Assembly (NCBI RefSeq): GCF_964656455.1
Contig: NC_135715.1
Location: 170,344,437 to 170,408,436, forward strand
Source: Halichoerus grypus
Taxonomy: Eukaryota; Chordata; Mammalia; Carnivora; Phocidae
Reading direction: 5' to 3'
DNA: 64,000 nucleotides
Part shown: positions 1 to 13,486 of the stretch, one piece after another
Numbering within the stretch: position 1 is the stretch's first letter
How the letters are laid out: each line of letters begins with the position of its first letter
The notes under the pieces: generated by a model
Database searches by the model: none
The model's input: the letters and a program-made list of their open reading frames with translations, nothing else
Told to the model about the DNA's origin: nothing
Program-made: the position numbers and the translations under genes

Positions 1-1510
1 GATTCAAATTCTCGAGGTTAGTGGCAGCATCTCAGAGAGATTCTCAGATTTTCAAAGCCCCATTTTCTTTTAATTAGCTCCCTCTCTGCCTCAGGCAACA
101 AGTTCAGGGAATCAATAGGTTAGACTGAGTACAGACTTTGTAGGTATCAGGAGCTACGGTATGTTGGGACTTGTCAGACCCTGGATTCAGGTTTCAGGAG
201 GTAAGCATCACTGGTCCAAGAACACTGAGAAAGAGATTTCAAACAGAAGCAGCTCACCAGCTTCCGGAGACTGCCTGCCCATGATTCCCAGGCAGGGACT
301 GCCATTACTTTCAACCACACTTGGCCTTGGACAAGTCACCGAAGCTCCGGGGCTTGCCCTAGAGGCCTGCAGACCTTAGGCTGACACTGGCCAAGAGTTA
401 ATATCACACTTGAGAGAAGCTGAAAGCATGAATTCCACGGAGGTTCCCAACTCTGCACATTATCTGTTCCCCCACTCTTATTATTTCTCCTGTCATAAGG
501 CTTTCTACATACCCAGAAGATATTTTGAGTAACACTGGCTATATTCTTACTCTGTTTAAATTCTTAATTTACGGTATTACCATTCTTCACTTACTGTAAA
601 CAGGAGCTGCAAAGAGGCTGACAACAGCTTTGCTAAGTGGGGCACAGTGGATTTGTTTCTAAGGTTCAAACCTCGATTGAACAGTTCCTGTTGCTTTAGG
701 TGGTGCAATAATTGTTCTGGCACAGACTATACAAAGTCAAGGGCAAAACATTTGGGATTCTTTGCGAGCATTCATTATTTATGCTGGAAACGGAACTCCA
801 AAATTCCTTTCAAAAAAATCAGATTAAGTGACATGAAAAAAATAAAAAAGACAGAGCCTTAGTAATATATCAGTCAGTAGCCAGTATTAAGTGACAGTAA
901 ATACCATAAGGACTTGTTCTGTTTGAAGCTGTGAGCAGTATGATCCTGAGCATTTGTCTAAAAGAATCACAAGGTATCTGAAAAGTTGAGAAACAGGTAA
1001 ACTAATTTTTAAATTGTATGTTAGTTACATTTAAAAAAAAATGCTCAAAATATTTAAGGGTGCGATACCTCTAAATTTCAAGCAATAGTTTAATTTTTAA
1101 TCTGGAAAACTACAATGAATATACACCCAAATGTCCAAAATGTCTAAAATACAGGGAAAGTGCTGTACTTACTGGTTTGTTTTTGTTTGCTTCTTTCTTT
1201 TTTTCTTTTAGATTAACACTTGAACTCACTGCTTTAAATTTCAAAACACTTCATTTGAAAATGTGTCTGGAGGTTGAAGAAAAAGATATTGAATCTATTA
1301 TTTGAAAATGTGACCAACATACTGTGTAACAATGAACTGTATAATGATAAAAGATCCAGTGTTGCTCATGCCAAAAAAACAAAAGAAAGGGCTTAACTAA
1401 AATCAATTGATTAATTTAAGAAAGCTGGAGAAAGCTGAGTGTGTAGAGAGATGAGCAGGTGAGACTGTAAGAGATAAACGGGAAACAAGACAGTTGAAAG
1501 TTATTATGGA
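1..1510. other. AT-rich non-coding DNA, nothing recognised
   Basis: No gene or repeat could be identified here. Open frames are short (about 70 codons) and show no family resemblance. The sequence looks like unique intergenic or intronic mammalian DNA. Confidence 0.5.
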
Positions 1511-1630
1511 GGGACGCCTGGCTGGCTTAGTCCGTAGAGCACGTGACTCTTGATCGCAGGAGTGAGTTGGAGCCCCCTGTTGGGCGTAGAGATTACTTAA
1601 AAACAAAATCTTAAAAAAAAAAAAAGAAAA
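1511..1630 (+). mobile_element. Short tRNA-Lys-derived SINE (SINEC-like, short subtype)
   Basis: The element begins GGGACGCCTGGCTGGCTTAG, a degenerate CAN-SINE head, continues with 'GTAGAGCACGTGACTCTTGATC', and ends 'GTAGAGATTACTTAAAAAC' plus an A-rich tail with AAAATCTT. It lacks the long CT-rich middle seen in the other SINEs of this window, so it is a shorter, tRNA-like subtype. No clear target-site duplication was found. Divergence from the head consensus suggests it is older than the SINEs at 50860 and 57536. Confidence 0.8.
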
Positions 1631-4478
1631 AGTTACTGTATGGAGCCCGAGAGATAAATTTCGAGATAGGGATTCTGTTCATTCTATGGGTATATTGGGC
1701 CAGGGCATTTTATCAGGTCTCACCAGGTCTGAGACAAACATCCCTTAAGGCTAACCACCTCCCTTTGCTTTAAATTCTTGCTCTTGGGGAAACCTTCAGG
1801 ATTGCTAATTCCTGCTTTCCAGATATCTCAAGCCTGGGAAAGGGAGTACTTTGGTTCCAATTTGGGCTTGAGGCACAAAAAGGATTTATGTCTCTTAGCC
1901 CTTGTTCTGGTTTCAACTTTCATTCCTAAGATGTGTGAGAGCAAAGTAAGCACAGTTGATATTTGGAATTTTAAAGTAGAGCCCCATTAATTGCAGTGTA
2001 GAGATCAAAATATTAAACATGTAAATCCTCCCCTCCCTTTCTTCCCCTCAACCATACACATCAGGCACTTCTTAAACTTTGGGACTAGGAGAAAATGAGC
2101 TGGAAATGCCCACACTTAGTCTTGGATATAAGGAAATTAAGCTACACCAAGCCAAAGGGCTCTCTGACCCTTCCTAGTCACCAGCTGTTGATGAGCCCTT
2201 ACAGATTTTCAGTGGAGAATTAGCATATAAAACCCATGGCAGTTCTGACCCTGAGGTCTCTGTAATGGTGGAGAGATACCAGCCAGAAAGGTTTCACCTG
2301 CTTGACAGGGGTCTGTAATCTCTACTTCCTGATAGCAAAAATGAAGGACTGGTCAGCCATAAGGAGATATCCTCTGACCCTTTACTTTTGAACTATTATT
2401 ACTTTCTTCACATTAATCCAACAAATCCCTTGACGTTTATTTTCCCCCAATACATGGCATAAATATTCAAAGCAATAAGGTGTACCTACCCAGATGATAA
2501 GCACTTGCTAAAATCATTTTATCCTATAATATGTGGAGAACAAATCAAGCAGACCTATCAATGTAAGTGACCAATTAATTTCAATTCATTATAACAGATA
2601 TCAGACACCATTCTGTTGTGGATTTGGTTAATGGCATCACTCTGCAATACTTTCTGAGGGTGCTAACAAACCAGGTGCTGAATCTACAAAACTGATGATT
2701 AGATTCTATAATCTGATGAATTCACATATAGGCATACTCCCTTTTTTTTTTTTTTTTTTACTTTTGATGTCTGAAATTCCGGGTATGCTTGTTCAGATTT
2801 TACTTTTACAATGTTATCTATCTATGGGCACTTTTAGCATAAGATTTAGACCAAACCCCAAAAAGGGTAAAAGCACCAAAATCCATGTGTTTCCAAAGAA
2901 ATCAAAAGAAATTAAAATTTTTAAGTAAACAAGTGCAGTTTAAAGGAGACCTTGCTTTAACATCTGGGATCTCATAGTTTTTTTCTGGTCACATTTCTAT
3001 CTTATTTATTTCATTTTCCCTTAAATTAGTAGGTGAATTTGACAGGCCTGGAAAGAGATGCTCTAATAGCAGTGTCAAGGGCCAAGAACTGAACAAACTT
3101 TCCTACATCACCCCTGTGTCTCAACAGGGCTGTACCAAATGTCTAATTTTAGTATTTGGCTCAACACCAAACACCTGGAAATGGCATTCAGCCAGAGATG
3201 AGCACAAAGCTAAACAGTGGGTGAGCAAGTGCATCTGTCTCCTCTTATTTTCCCCTTCTCAGCTATTAGGTAAATAAGGTAGTTATTAGATAAATAAGGT
3301 AGTTATTAAATGATGACTTAGGCAAAGCCTACAATTTTAGTTTTCACATTTCATCTTACCAACATTTATAAGCTCCTCAGCAGGCAACATTTCGGTAATA
3401 TCTGTTATGAAAAACAGTTTGACTTCCTACTCAATACTATCTCTGAAGATGAATTTCAACCCATTTTCTCCTCAGACCAGAAGGTATACATGAAGCATGT
3501 CAGGTGTCACATTTGTTGAAATGGAAAATTCAAAACTGATGAGTTTCCAATTGCTGGTTTGCTCATGAGCATGTTCCTAGGCCCCTTCACACATGTCCAT
3601 GTCAGAGCACTCAGGACTCCTGACTCCATTTCTTCACCCACAGAAACCACATTTCCTCTCACTCCTTCTCACTTCACCAATCCACAAACCCTTTAACTAC
3701 CCCTGAAATATGGAGATATTTCCCGACATCTCCACAAATATAACAGAAAGCTTTTGTGGTCTCACATAACCAAACTTATAACCATATGCACGCCTCGTGT
3801 GACCAAGAAAATCACTCATCTCTCTAGAGTGTCCAGTTCAGGATTCTTTGCAATAGACCACGGGACATGGGATTTGAAGACTAAATGCTGGTGCTAAGGA
3901 TTTCAGGGGAAGCAGGCACATTCACAAAAGCAATGAAAGCAATGCCAGATTTTATTTAGTGCTTTATCTTTTCAAGTACATAGCTTGTTTACTCATTTTT
4001 AAAGACTCTAAATTTTGCTTGCTCTCTGGAGGGAACATGTGGCTATTTCCCTTTGGTCTCAGAAGAGTTCTGTATCAACATGATTTAAAACAAAATTTAG
4101 TAATGTAATTATGAGTTCATAAACCATATATATTCTTAATGAATCCTACATAAATACAGGGAGTAGCAATAAGCAGCTTTATCCTTGATGATTATTAACA
4201 ACAACCTGGCAGCTTTAAAGTACTTTGCACACTGTATTAATACCTCCTGTTCACCTCCTTTGTCTCAATTGTCCTACTCCAGACACCAAACTGGCCACTT
4301 GGTCTGGGAAGGATCTGGTCAGAGTTCCACAGGTATATCTAGACAGCACTTTGCCTCAGAACCCCATCTCTTGCTTCCACTCAGGGCTTTTCTGTTGAAA
4401 CCTCAAGTTGGGGACAGCGAAGGGAAGTACTGTTTACTCACACATGTACCCCCTGGAGTAGGGGGGAAGTAACACCCT
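1631..4478. other. AT-rich non-coding DNA with one short tandem duplication
   Basis: No gene recognised. A T18 run lies near 2742-2759. A 20-bp unit (TATTAGGTAAATAAGGTAGT and a one-base variant) is repeated in tandem at 3264-3303. Nothing else is supportable. Confidence 0.45.
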
Positions 4479-4883
4479 GTAGTAGCTTCCTTGCGCTGCC
4501 ATAACAAAATACCAGAGACTGTGTGCTGAAACAATGGGAATGTATTTTCTCACAGTTCTGGAGGCTGGAGGTCTGAGATCAAGCTGTGGGCAGATCTGGT
4601 TTCTTCTGAGGCCTCTCTCCTTGGCTTGCAGAAAGCTGCCTTCTTGCTGTGTCCCCACATGGTCTTTCCTCTGTGCACACTCACCCCTGGTGTATCTCTG
4701 TCCAAATTTCCTCTTCTCATAACCACACAAGTCAGAGGGGATTAGAGCCCACTCTAAGGGCCTCACTGTAACTTAGTCACCTTTTTAAAGGCCCTATCTC
4801 CAAATACAGTCATTGTCACAGGTCCTGGGGTTTAGGGCTTCAACATAATTAATTTGGAGGGACACAATTCAGCCTATAATACA
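4479..4883 (-). mobile_element. MaLR-type solitary LTR (MLT1-like)
   Basis: Read on the - strand the segment begins TGTATTATAGGCTGAATTGT and runs through the typical MaLR wording: 'CCAAATACAG' reversed near 4800, a 'GGCCTTTAAA' block, 'CATGTGGGGACACAGC' and 'CCTCCAGAACTGTGAGAAAA'. It ends near 'CAGCGCAAGGAAGCTACTACA'. Length (~405 bp) fits a solitary LTR of an ancient ERVL-MaLR retroelement. No internal region or partner LTR is nearby. The exact subfamily is uncertain. The open frame at 4434-4766 lies inside it and is not a gene. Confidence 0.75.
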
Positions 4884-5190
4884 CCTCCTAGGAGACCAAT
4901 GATGAATTAATTCTTCTCTCATTCTTCCCTTAGACAGATGGTCCTGATTCACATTTCATGTGAAGGCTCTCAAAGAGTACTTGGTGATCAAGCAAGCAGG
5001 CCTTCTAGCAATAGCCCACTAGCAACTCATCTTTGTGTTGACTCTACCTCCTCTTTGGCCTGGGTTTCCCTGTCCCTCAGTCCTTCCAGTTCCCAGGATC
5101 ACAAATTCCAAAACATTTGGACTCAGGCTCTGCTTCCTGGAGAGCCTAGGCTAAGACACATAACAACCACCATGCCAATTATTCCTTCTT
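4884..5190. other. Unassigned sequence between LTR and MIR
   Basis: About 300 bp without a recognised element. It may be part of an old repeat, but I cannot name it. Confidence 0.3.
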
Positions 5191-5194
5191 ATTA

Positions 5195-5335
5195 TTGCTG
5201 CACAAATAAAGAAAACAGGAGAATCAGAGAAGATAAATGACTTACCAAGGGTCACACAGACAGTAAGCTACAAAGTCAGAACTTTGATTTAAATCTTTTG
5301 CTACCCAATCCTGCATTATTTCTCAGGTGCCATAA
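5195..5335 (-). mobile_element. MIR SINE fragment
   Basis: The + strand shows the reversed MIR core: AATCAGAGAAGATAAATGAC followed by 'TTACCAAGGGTCACACAG' and 'GTAAGCTACAAAGTCAGAACTTTGA'. This matches the mammalian-wide MIR central domain on the - strand. It is diverged and has no visible TSD, as expected for MIR. Confidence 0.7.
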
Positions 5336-8300
5336 TATCTCCTAGCAATATCTATGCATAATCAGACAAAATTTAAGCTATTTTCCCTACCGATTTTTTT
5401 AAAACTGTTTAAATGGACTAGAGATAAGAGTATATAATCCATCTCCCTATTTGTTAAATGCTATTCTTTACCTCTTTCCCCAAACCCAGAGCTTGATATT
5501 TCTTTTTCAAAGCCTATCTCTGAAATTATTTTTTTCGACAGAAATTACATAAATTACAATCTTTATTGGTACTATCACAAACTATATTTTTCCAAGCAAA
5601 CCACATCTCACAGTCAAATTAGGGAGGCTCTTATATCTTAATCAAAGCTTAACAGTTTAATCGTTCATTAAACATGAGAGTAATTTAGTGTCCTACTATG
5701 CAATCATTATTGTTTCCTGAAAATCTGATGTGATGAGGAACAATAATGCATACTGAAATATTGCCTGTGGAAGGTTATTTATTATTTCTTCAAGCTAAAA
5801 ACATTCATAACTGAAATTTATTGGTCCATACTCCCTTCATTATAAATATTTTATGTTCTGCCTCAGGGATCCATGTCTTAGCATTTAAATGTCTCAATCT
5901 TGTGTCAGTAACAGGAAGAACAAGTTCACTGGGTGGAATTTTTGCCCTTTACTTCAGAACGTTACAATAATAATAGGCTATAAATATGTTATAATTATGC
6001 CTTTGATCACTGCTGTAGTTTTCTAGTCTGAATGAATTAAATTCAAAACTAAAGCTGAGCTGCTTGACAAAAATGACAGTGGTTTTCTTAAACTAAGATT
6101 TTACCGAAAGCCATATTAATGTAATGAAAATATTTAGAATGGAAGGATAGGAAACCATTTTTTCCTATTACTTCTACCTGAATGAGAACTAGCACCTTTG
6201 CTTATCACCACATTTACCTATCAACAGGGGTTTGCATTTATTTAAAACTTTATATTGTTAGGTGATCCCAATCACCACAACAACCTCTGAAGTACTGAGC
6301 AGTTCTAAAAAAAAAAATCTCCATTGTTCTAATGAGAAAACTGAGATTCAGGTAAGTAGGTATGTATAATTTTTGTCTTAATTTTTGAAATTTTAATCTT
6401 GAGATACAGTAAAATTGCACAACAGTGTGACTCTTACTTACCCCAGTTTTCTGCAGAGGTGGGAGGTGAGAGTGGAGGATGTGAGCAGGTGACAAAACAG
6501 CAAATGATGGGTAATCCTGTTTGGGGGACTCGGGATATGAGACAGAGGGAATGTCCTGCATCACTTAAATTCTCCCAGATCTGTCTCCCTGTATAAAGCC
6601 TGCAGAACAGATTACTGGGAGATTAACTGGGAGGGGGCTAGAATTGCCATGGCTTTCCTGGAAGTCCCAGGCAGCTACGGGACCAAGAGTTGCCCTCACT
6701 GATACAAGGCTTGGTATGTCACATTTGTTAATAGATTTATCATATCACACTTGTTAATCAGAGGACCTTTCCAAGATCTTTATCTCCCTTGTTCTCTTCC
6801 AAATAAATTTGGGACATAAACTTTTGAGACCCGCCCAACACATGGGAGCACACAGAAGGAAGAAAAATTGAATTTCGTCTCAGCGATGATTGAAACAAAA
6901 ATTGTATCCTGGTGTTAAATTATCCAAACAGGAAATACATGAAGAACTACCCTCTCTTAGTATCTATACACAGGTGACAGGAAAATTCCTGAAGAAGTAT
7001 CATATAATTTGAAGAAAGGTGATTTGTGACAGTTTAGATCCAGGGTTTCTTGGACACTGAATATTTCTTTACAATCCTGTGAGTCTACATGTCCTCAAAT
7101 ATATTCCTTGAAACAATGGTTCCTCTAGATGTAAACTAGGTTTACATGAAAAGAGTATGCTGTGACTACAGTGTCAAACGCTGATTCCCTGAAACACTCT
7201 GTGGACAAAGCAAGGTTGAGTGTCTTGCTTACTGTGGTAAGAAAAACAGCTACTTTGACAGTCTTAGTAGCATCTCAAAGTGGGGAGGACAAAGTGGAGA
7301 TATTTATGAGATTTGGGGGATCTGGTTAAAGTGGGGGTCTGACTAGGATTGCAGAAGGTTCATGATATAATAGGATTGGTTAACACAGCATGGATTTGGT
7401 TTCAACGAGAATCTTGAAGAGTAAGCTCTCCTTTGATGCTATATTATCCTGAGAAAGGGTATTTACTCTGATGAGGATAAATGGAGTATTTCGACAAATG
7501 GATTTTCTGGGAGTTCCTAAAATGAACAACAAAGTTATTTGCAACTTTAACTTACTGAGCAAGTTTCCTAAAGAGTAAAACCATATATGAAAACAGTCAT
7601 AGTATGGTCCTGTTAGAGTATAGGTAATAAACTTATAGGTATAAGTGGTTTTGGTTCTCAACCCAAATTTGGGAATCCCTGGGTTAAACAGTGTTAAGCA
7701 AATACATTTACAGCGGTACTTTTCAGGTTCTTTATTATGTGAATGCACATGTAATTTTCAAGGAAGGAGTATATGATAAACATTTTTATTTATTCTGAAA
7801 ATAAAATCTGCCCAGATGAATATCTCATGAAATACAGTTGCAGAAATAGTGACCAAGACTTTAGGGTAGTCATTAAAAAAATATAAATATAAAACCCAAA
7901 TAGAGGAGTAACTATAATCTCAATGTGGCATGTCCCCACACACAGGCATGAATGTCTTAAGCAACCAACATGAAGGCACCCAGAGCTGAAATCCGGTTCC
8001 TGAGTTAAGCCCAACCAGAATGCATCAGTGATTGAAATGAAGGCTTCAATACCCAGTGGCTTGAAGAAGAAAGTGAAGCAGATGATACAAAGAAAAAAGG
8101 GGGAATCCTTCCAGTGGAGATATATTGCTTAGCTAATGAAATGAGTCATGGATCTTTTTTGTGTCTTCAATTTACCCTCCAGTGTCAATATAGAATTTTT
8201 ACGTAGAGATAACGCTCTTATTAGATGCTACTTTTCTAGGAAGTAAGAAACACTGCTTACTGAAAGTAAACAACAGTTAAAGGGCATTTTATCTTCATGC

Positions 8301-9231
8301 ACACATAATTTAAATGGTCACACAGAGCTTTGGTATTTTCTATTAATTCACAGAAAAGTCTAGCTACTACCAATAACAGGACATCTACTTAGTCTGAGAT
8401 TGGGAAGTACCACTACAAGATGACATTCTTTATCTGATAGTGAAAGGAGTCAGTCACTCTGTTTTAACATGAGCATTTCCATTATTTGAAATAAACAACT
8501 AAGTGTGGACCTCTGGAGAAACAGTAGAGGGAGTAAAGCAAATTTAAAATATTGGCTAAAAAAATTTAAATTGATTAAATATTAACTTAGGGAAAAAAAA
8601 AAAGATAGGCCTGATTTTTTATGCCAGGAAATACGGAGTCAATTCCAGGAGATAGTAAGAGGATTCCAGGAGTTCACATAAATGTAATTCTAACTGTGCA
8701 ATTGCAAAGGAAGCCACAGAGGAAGAAAAAGTCCAGATATTCTACAGAAGCCAATGTGGTTGCTGAGCTCAGATTCTGAAGGGATATATATATATAATCC
8801 AAACATCACCGGGCTATCTCATGGCTGGCCTGAGCGTGGTGATGTATGCAACCCCGCAATGCAACAAATCATGGAAAAGTACTTCAGATCTTTATCGAAG
8901 TCTCTTAGACATGTTATATGAAAATTACATATACCTTCTCTTTACTCTTCATCCATTTTTATGGCAGGTGCTTCTGTAACACTAGTCATCTTTCTGGATT
9001 CTTCCTTTTATTCCCTAAAACCCTTCTACTTTTTAGTCCAAACTGAATGCTTATAACCACTTCTTTTTCTAGGGCTTTTTCTGTTAAAAATCAACTTAGT
9101 CTTTCTTTGTTCTAAGGACCCAAATCAAAATGTCAAAAGCCTAGCCCTAAAGATGCAAGAATAATAAAGAATTCTTCCTTCTTAGAGCTACAGGGAAGTG
9201 AGGGCTGACCAAAGTCTCTAAATTTGTCTCT
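5336..9231. other. AT-rich non-coding DNA with a weak MIR trace
   Basis: No gene recognised in nearly 3.9 kb. A weak MIR-like stretch on the - strand lies at about 6250-6360 ('AATGAGAAAACTGAGATTCAGG'). The open frames at 7380-7748 and 7790-8014 (- strand) show no known family, no domain and no clear coding character. Confidence 0.4.
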
Positions 9232-9245
9232 TAATCTTTGTCTTC

Positions 9246-9450
9246 TTTTTTTTTTTTTTTTTTTTTTAAAGATTTTTATTTATTTATTGAGAGGGAGAGA
9301 ATGATAGAGAGCATGAGAGGGGGGAGAGTCAGAGGGAGAAGCAGACTCCCTGCTGAGCAGGGAGCCTGATGCGGGACTCGATCCCGGGACTCCAGGATCA
9401 TGACCTGAGCCGAAGGCAGTCGCTTAACCAACTGAGCCACCCAGGCGCCC
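9246..9450 (-). mobile_element. SINEC (CAN-SINE), full length
   Basis: The reversed head ends CTGAGCCACCCAGGCGCCC at 9450 and the reversed A-rich tail is the T-run with TTTATTTATTTATTG near 9246-9290. A perfect 14-bp target-site duplication TAATCTTTGTCTTC flanks it at 9232-9245 and 9451-9464, which fixes both ends. It shares 'GGACTCCAGGATCATGACCT' with the SINE at 23127, suggesting a common subfamily. Confidence 0.95.
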
Positions 9451-9464
9451 TAATCTTTGTCTTC

Positions 9465-11794
9465 TGAACATGTTCAAAAGATGAGATGAAAGAAGCGTAG
9501 CTAAGAATTCCTATTAGAGAGTGGCAGAGAATTGATAGATTCTGGAAGTCTATGGCACCAAATAAACTGTGGTTTACCAATCAATCAATTAATCAATCAA
9601 GCTTTTATGCTTTGATCAGAGCAAGCAGAAGGTAAGGAAGAAAATGTGCTCTGTTGGAGGCCATTAAAGACTGATGAGAAAAGAGAAAGCAGACTTTCCT
9701 TTGTACTGAGAAAACACAAAACATATCCATACCATTAAGAGTGAATTCATTGGAGTTCTAATGCAGGAAGGATAGGTAAGCTTCTGGTCTTGAATTATCT
9801 CTAAAGGTCTCTAAGGAACCTGTAAACTAGATCATTAAACCAAACATTGCCAGTGAACTTTGAGGGGCTGTCAAGAACAATAAAAGGGAATAAAACTGGA
9901 GATAGGCAAATACCAACCAATTTTGCAAACTGGGATGAAAGCAGATTTGAAAAATTAGAAGAGTTACACTGATTTCAGCTAAGATTTTAGAATCTTTAAT
10001 ATACAAGTTTATGTTCAGGAAACCTAAAGGAGCAATCATCAGTAGGAGCCAATAAATCAAAGTCCTCTAATTTCTTTCTGTGCAGTCAGGGTCCTGGCAT
10101 GGAACACATGCAACCAGAGGGAAACTCAGGAGAATTTATAAAGAGCTTCAAGAGCATGGGCTACAGTTAAGGGAAATTTACAGGGATAGTGAAGCAACTG
10201 TGGAGGACTAGTACCACCCAATGCAGGACTGGCTACACAATCTGCAGGGCCAAGAGCAAAATGAAAATGCAGATCCCTTCATTCATAATTTATTAAGAAT
10301 TTCAAGACTTTTCAAAAGAGCATTAAACCAAGCATAGGGCCCTGTTGACCACACACGCTGCAAACCCACTGCAACCATCTCTGACCCTTAGGTTTCAAGC
10401 AGAAAGGAAGGAAACATGTAGGAGAACCTGAAGAGAGTTGTAGCTGTATCTTCAGCTCTCCTTAGCTAAAGATACAGGTTAAACAGATATAACTGAAGTC
10501 TACTGAAAATTAGATAAATGAAAACCTGAAGGGAGCTGTATGTGCAACACAGTTCCTTTCCTCCATCCTATCCAGTTCAGCAATTTTACTACTGACTTGC
10601 AAATATAGAAGAACTGCTTATCAAAGCCTGGTTTACAGATTCCTGAGTGGGACAGTGACTAACCAGGATGAAAGGATTAGAATCCAAAAAGATCTTGACA
10701 GGCTATAGCAATGGGATAAAAAAAATACTTGGCCAGCTGGAGTAAATCTTGGGTTTTGTTCTCAAGCTCAAAAAGCCAGTGACATGGGTTTGGGACACAA
10801 GAGACAATACACATCAAAGGTAAAGTCAAGGTGAATCAGGAGTGCGATGGATTCCCCACAAAAGCAGATTAGGTTTCGGGCCACATTAATTGAACTAAAG
10901 AAGTGATTATCTAAGACTGGAATTGTGTTTATCAAGCCACACCTGGAAATTTTGGTTTACTCTGAATATCATAATTTGACTTGTGATGTACTCTAAGGAG
11001 AGTAACTAGGATCAGAGTCAAGACTTATAAACTAAGATCAACCACAAAAACTTATCTGGCTTTAATAATTGATATAAATGATAACTTGAATGTGACAATA
11101 TTGAAATTGCTCAATCAGCAAATTAAAGAAGAGCAAAAAACATAGATGACATCAAAGATATGTATGAGTGGATGAAGCAACTCTTGCCTCCTTAGTTCCT
11201 CCTTCTGAATTTGCAGAGTTAAGACTCTACCTGAAGAGAGGACCTTAGAACCAAGGGCCCACTGCTTTTTGGAAGAGAAGGGGAGTATTTTCCCACAGGC
11301 ATTTACTTTATTACCATATAAAGAAATTCTCGTTAGGCCATAGTTACATACTTCTGAATTCTCTTTTTTATTGTGTCACTCTGCCTATTTGAAGAAAAAT
11401 CCATGCACTAACACAGACCAGGAATCATTCCTTAGTAGTAATAATTACAGATATTGAGAGCCAATAATAAGAGACCACTCAGGAGAGTAATGGTATCCAA
11501 TTATATCCAAATATATTAAAGACTGCCATATGGTAGAATAATTACCATTACAGTTTATTGGCTCAAAGAATAAAACAAGATCTTTTTTCTTTTCATCACA
11601 GAAACATGTTTTTACTGGTCAAATTTTCTGAGGACAAAATGGACTGCCCATGGAAAGCAGGAGCTCCCCAACTAAAAGTGAACGACACAGTAACATAGTG
11701 TAGATGTGTTATTTTAGCAGATGTGTTAGTTAGGCAGTTCCAGCATTAGATGGGTGTTTAAAGTATTTTTAAAATCACTTCTGTAGTTTATTCT
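9465..11794. other. Non-coding DNA, possible ancient repeat near 10200-10380
   Basis: No gene recognised. The stretch around 10200-10380 has wording I associate with old interspersed repeats ('GGGCCAAGAGCAAAATGAAA', 'AGCATTAAACCAAGC'), but I cannot assign a family. The rest appears unique. Confidence 0.35.
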
Positions 11795-12062
11795 TTCTTG
11801 CATTCAATAACTCTTTATGGAGAACTAGCCCCATGAGTAACATGGTCCTAAGGACTAAGGATACAACAACAAACAGAAACAAGCCATTTCCTCGTGGAGA
11901 TTAAATTCTGATGGAATAGGTAGATAATAAATTAACTACTGAAATGTCATAGAGTGGCAAATGTTGTGAAAATAAATAAAGCAGGGTAAGGAGCTCAAGC
12001 GATGGAATAAGAGACGGAACTATGGATGGGAGGTCAGGAAAGGCCTCTCTAGCCAATGAGCT
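11795..12062 (-). mobile_element. L2 LINE 3' fragment
   Basis: The + strand carries reversed L2 3'-region wording: a degenerate 'GGTCCTAAGGACTAAGGATA', 'AAATAAAGCAGGGTAAGGAG' and 'GGTCAGGAAAGGCCTCTCT'. The same phrases recur in other L2 copies of this window (30425 and 54385). It is highly diverged and 5'-truncated. Confidence 0.65.
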
Positions 12063-12200
12063 CATTGCTTTATCTACTAAACTTCTCTAAATCTTCAATC
12101 CCGGTCTCTTCTCAAGGTTCTTATCATTTTTCTTCCTTATGTTAATTACCCTCCAACTGGTTGAGTCCTTAACTCCTAAATGGAGAATAACTTTAACTTT

Positions 12201-12377
12201 TTTTTAAAGATTTTATTTATTTATTTGAGAGAAAGTAATGAGAGAGAGAGAGAGAGCACAAACAGGGAGAGCAGCAGAGGGAAAGGGAGAAGCAGGCTCC
12301 CCGCTGAGCAGGCTCCCCCGCTGAGCCTCAGGACCTGAGCCGGCAGACGCTTAACGACTGAGCCACCCAGGTGCCCC
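12201..12377 (-). mobile_element. SINEC with internal deletion over the B-box region
   Basis: A perfect 13-bp TSD TAACTTTAACTTT at 12188-12200 and 12378-12390 defines a complete insertion on the - strand. Compared with the other SINEs here, the reversed body jumps from 'GCTGAGCAGGCTCCCCCGCT' almost directly to 'CAGGACCTGAGCCGG'. This removes roughly 30 bp that normally includes the tRNA B box (GGGATCGAGCCCC). An AG-rich run lies near 12238-12256. Confidence 0.9.
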
Positions 12378-12390
12378 TAACTTTAACTTT

Positions 12391-13474
12391 TAAACACAGA
12401 AAAACTTAGTAAATCTATTATAATTTACAGGCAGGATGTGCCTAATACTTACAATGTGAGGATCTTCATACATCTTGTACACAGTATACTTCTCTTTCCC
12501 CACCAAGTAATACTTTGTAATATCTGGGCTCAGGCCTGTCTTAGTAACCTCAAATCGTTATTTCTTTGAGGAGGGGGCATAAACATTTATCTATGTCTCT
12601 TGCCCATCTCAAAGTTTTATCTCCTCTTCGTCTATTTCATTCTCTTTATTTTATGAATAAATAAAAATCCTGATATTTAATTGGAAATTTTTATTTCACG
12701 ACATAGAAGGAATTAAGATACTTTGATGCCAACATTTAATCAAATCTACTATTGGACAAAGGTAAGAAAATGAAGCAGTGTTATAAACTAAACTTCAAAG
12801 CTAAAAGAAAGACAAATCAATCAGATTATAGACCCAAATTAGACACACACATAAAAACAGCCTGTGGCCTTAATTTTTTTTAAATAATTTTTCTTTCTGC
12901 TTTCCTTCCTTTCCTTTCCTTCTTTCCTTCCCTCCTTCCTTCCTTCTTCCCTTCCTTCCTTCCTTAACTACTATTTTTATATAGCTGAAGTATAGGGATG
13001 TATTTGGAGGGTCAGAGGGTTGAAAAGACCATTAGGATAAAAAAAAAACAAAAACAAGTTTCTGTTAACATAATGTGCTAACAACTTGTGGTAACTTTCT
13101 AACCATAGTCATACATTGTAATGAGGTAAAAATCACGTTAAAAACCATTAATTTTCCTGATACCCATGCCACCAATATTACCTTGCAGAAACAGTCTTAG
13201 CAAGGTAAAGTTAATTGTGCAAGATCATATACTCATTTCTATAATCAAACAAGTAAGTGAATGGTATTCAGTTCAAGATAGAACAGCACAATTCCCTGTT
13301 TTCCTCTCGTTCCCAGTCATGCTAAAGTTGCAGAGAAAAAAAATTAAATAAAAATTAGCAGTACTGGGAAAAAAAAAAAAGAGAGAGGTTCTGATGACAG
13401 TTTGAGAAAAGACTAGAAGAGACAAAGCAGATAGGATCTGTTCATTGGGGAAATAACAGCAGGGAAACTATGGC
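12391..13474. other. Non-coding DNA with a CCTT-rich low-complexity tract
   Basis: No gene recognised. A (CCTT)n-type pyrimidine tract sits at about 12897-12965. The 61-codon frame at 13166-13351 has no recognisable family. Confidence 0.45.
12897..12965. repeat. (TTCC)n low-complexity pyrimidine tract
   Basis: Imperfect TTCC/CTTT repeats run for about 70 bases with no purines until 'AACTACTA'. A simple-sequence repeat, likely length-variable. Confidence 0.85.
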
Positions 13475-13486
13475 CTCAAATATCCT

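Noticed and set aside
4434..4766. A 110-codon - strand frame
   Set aside because: It lies inside the MaLR-type LTR.
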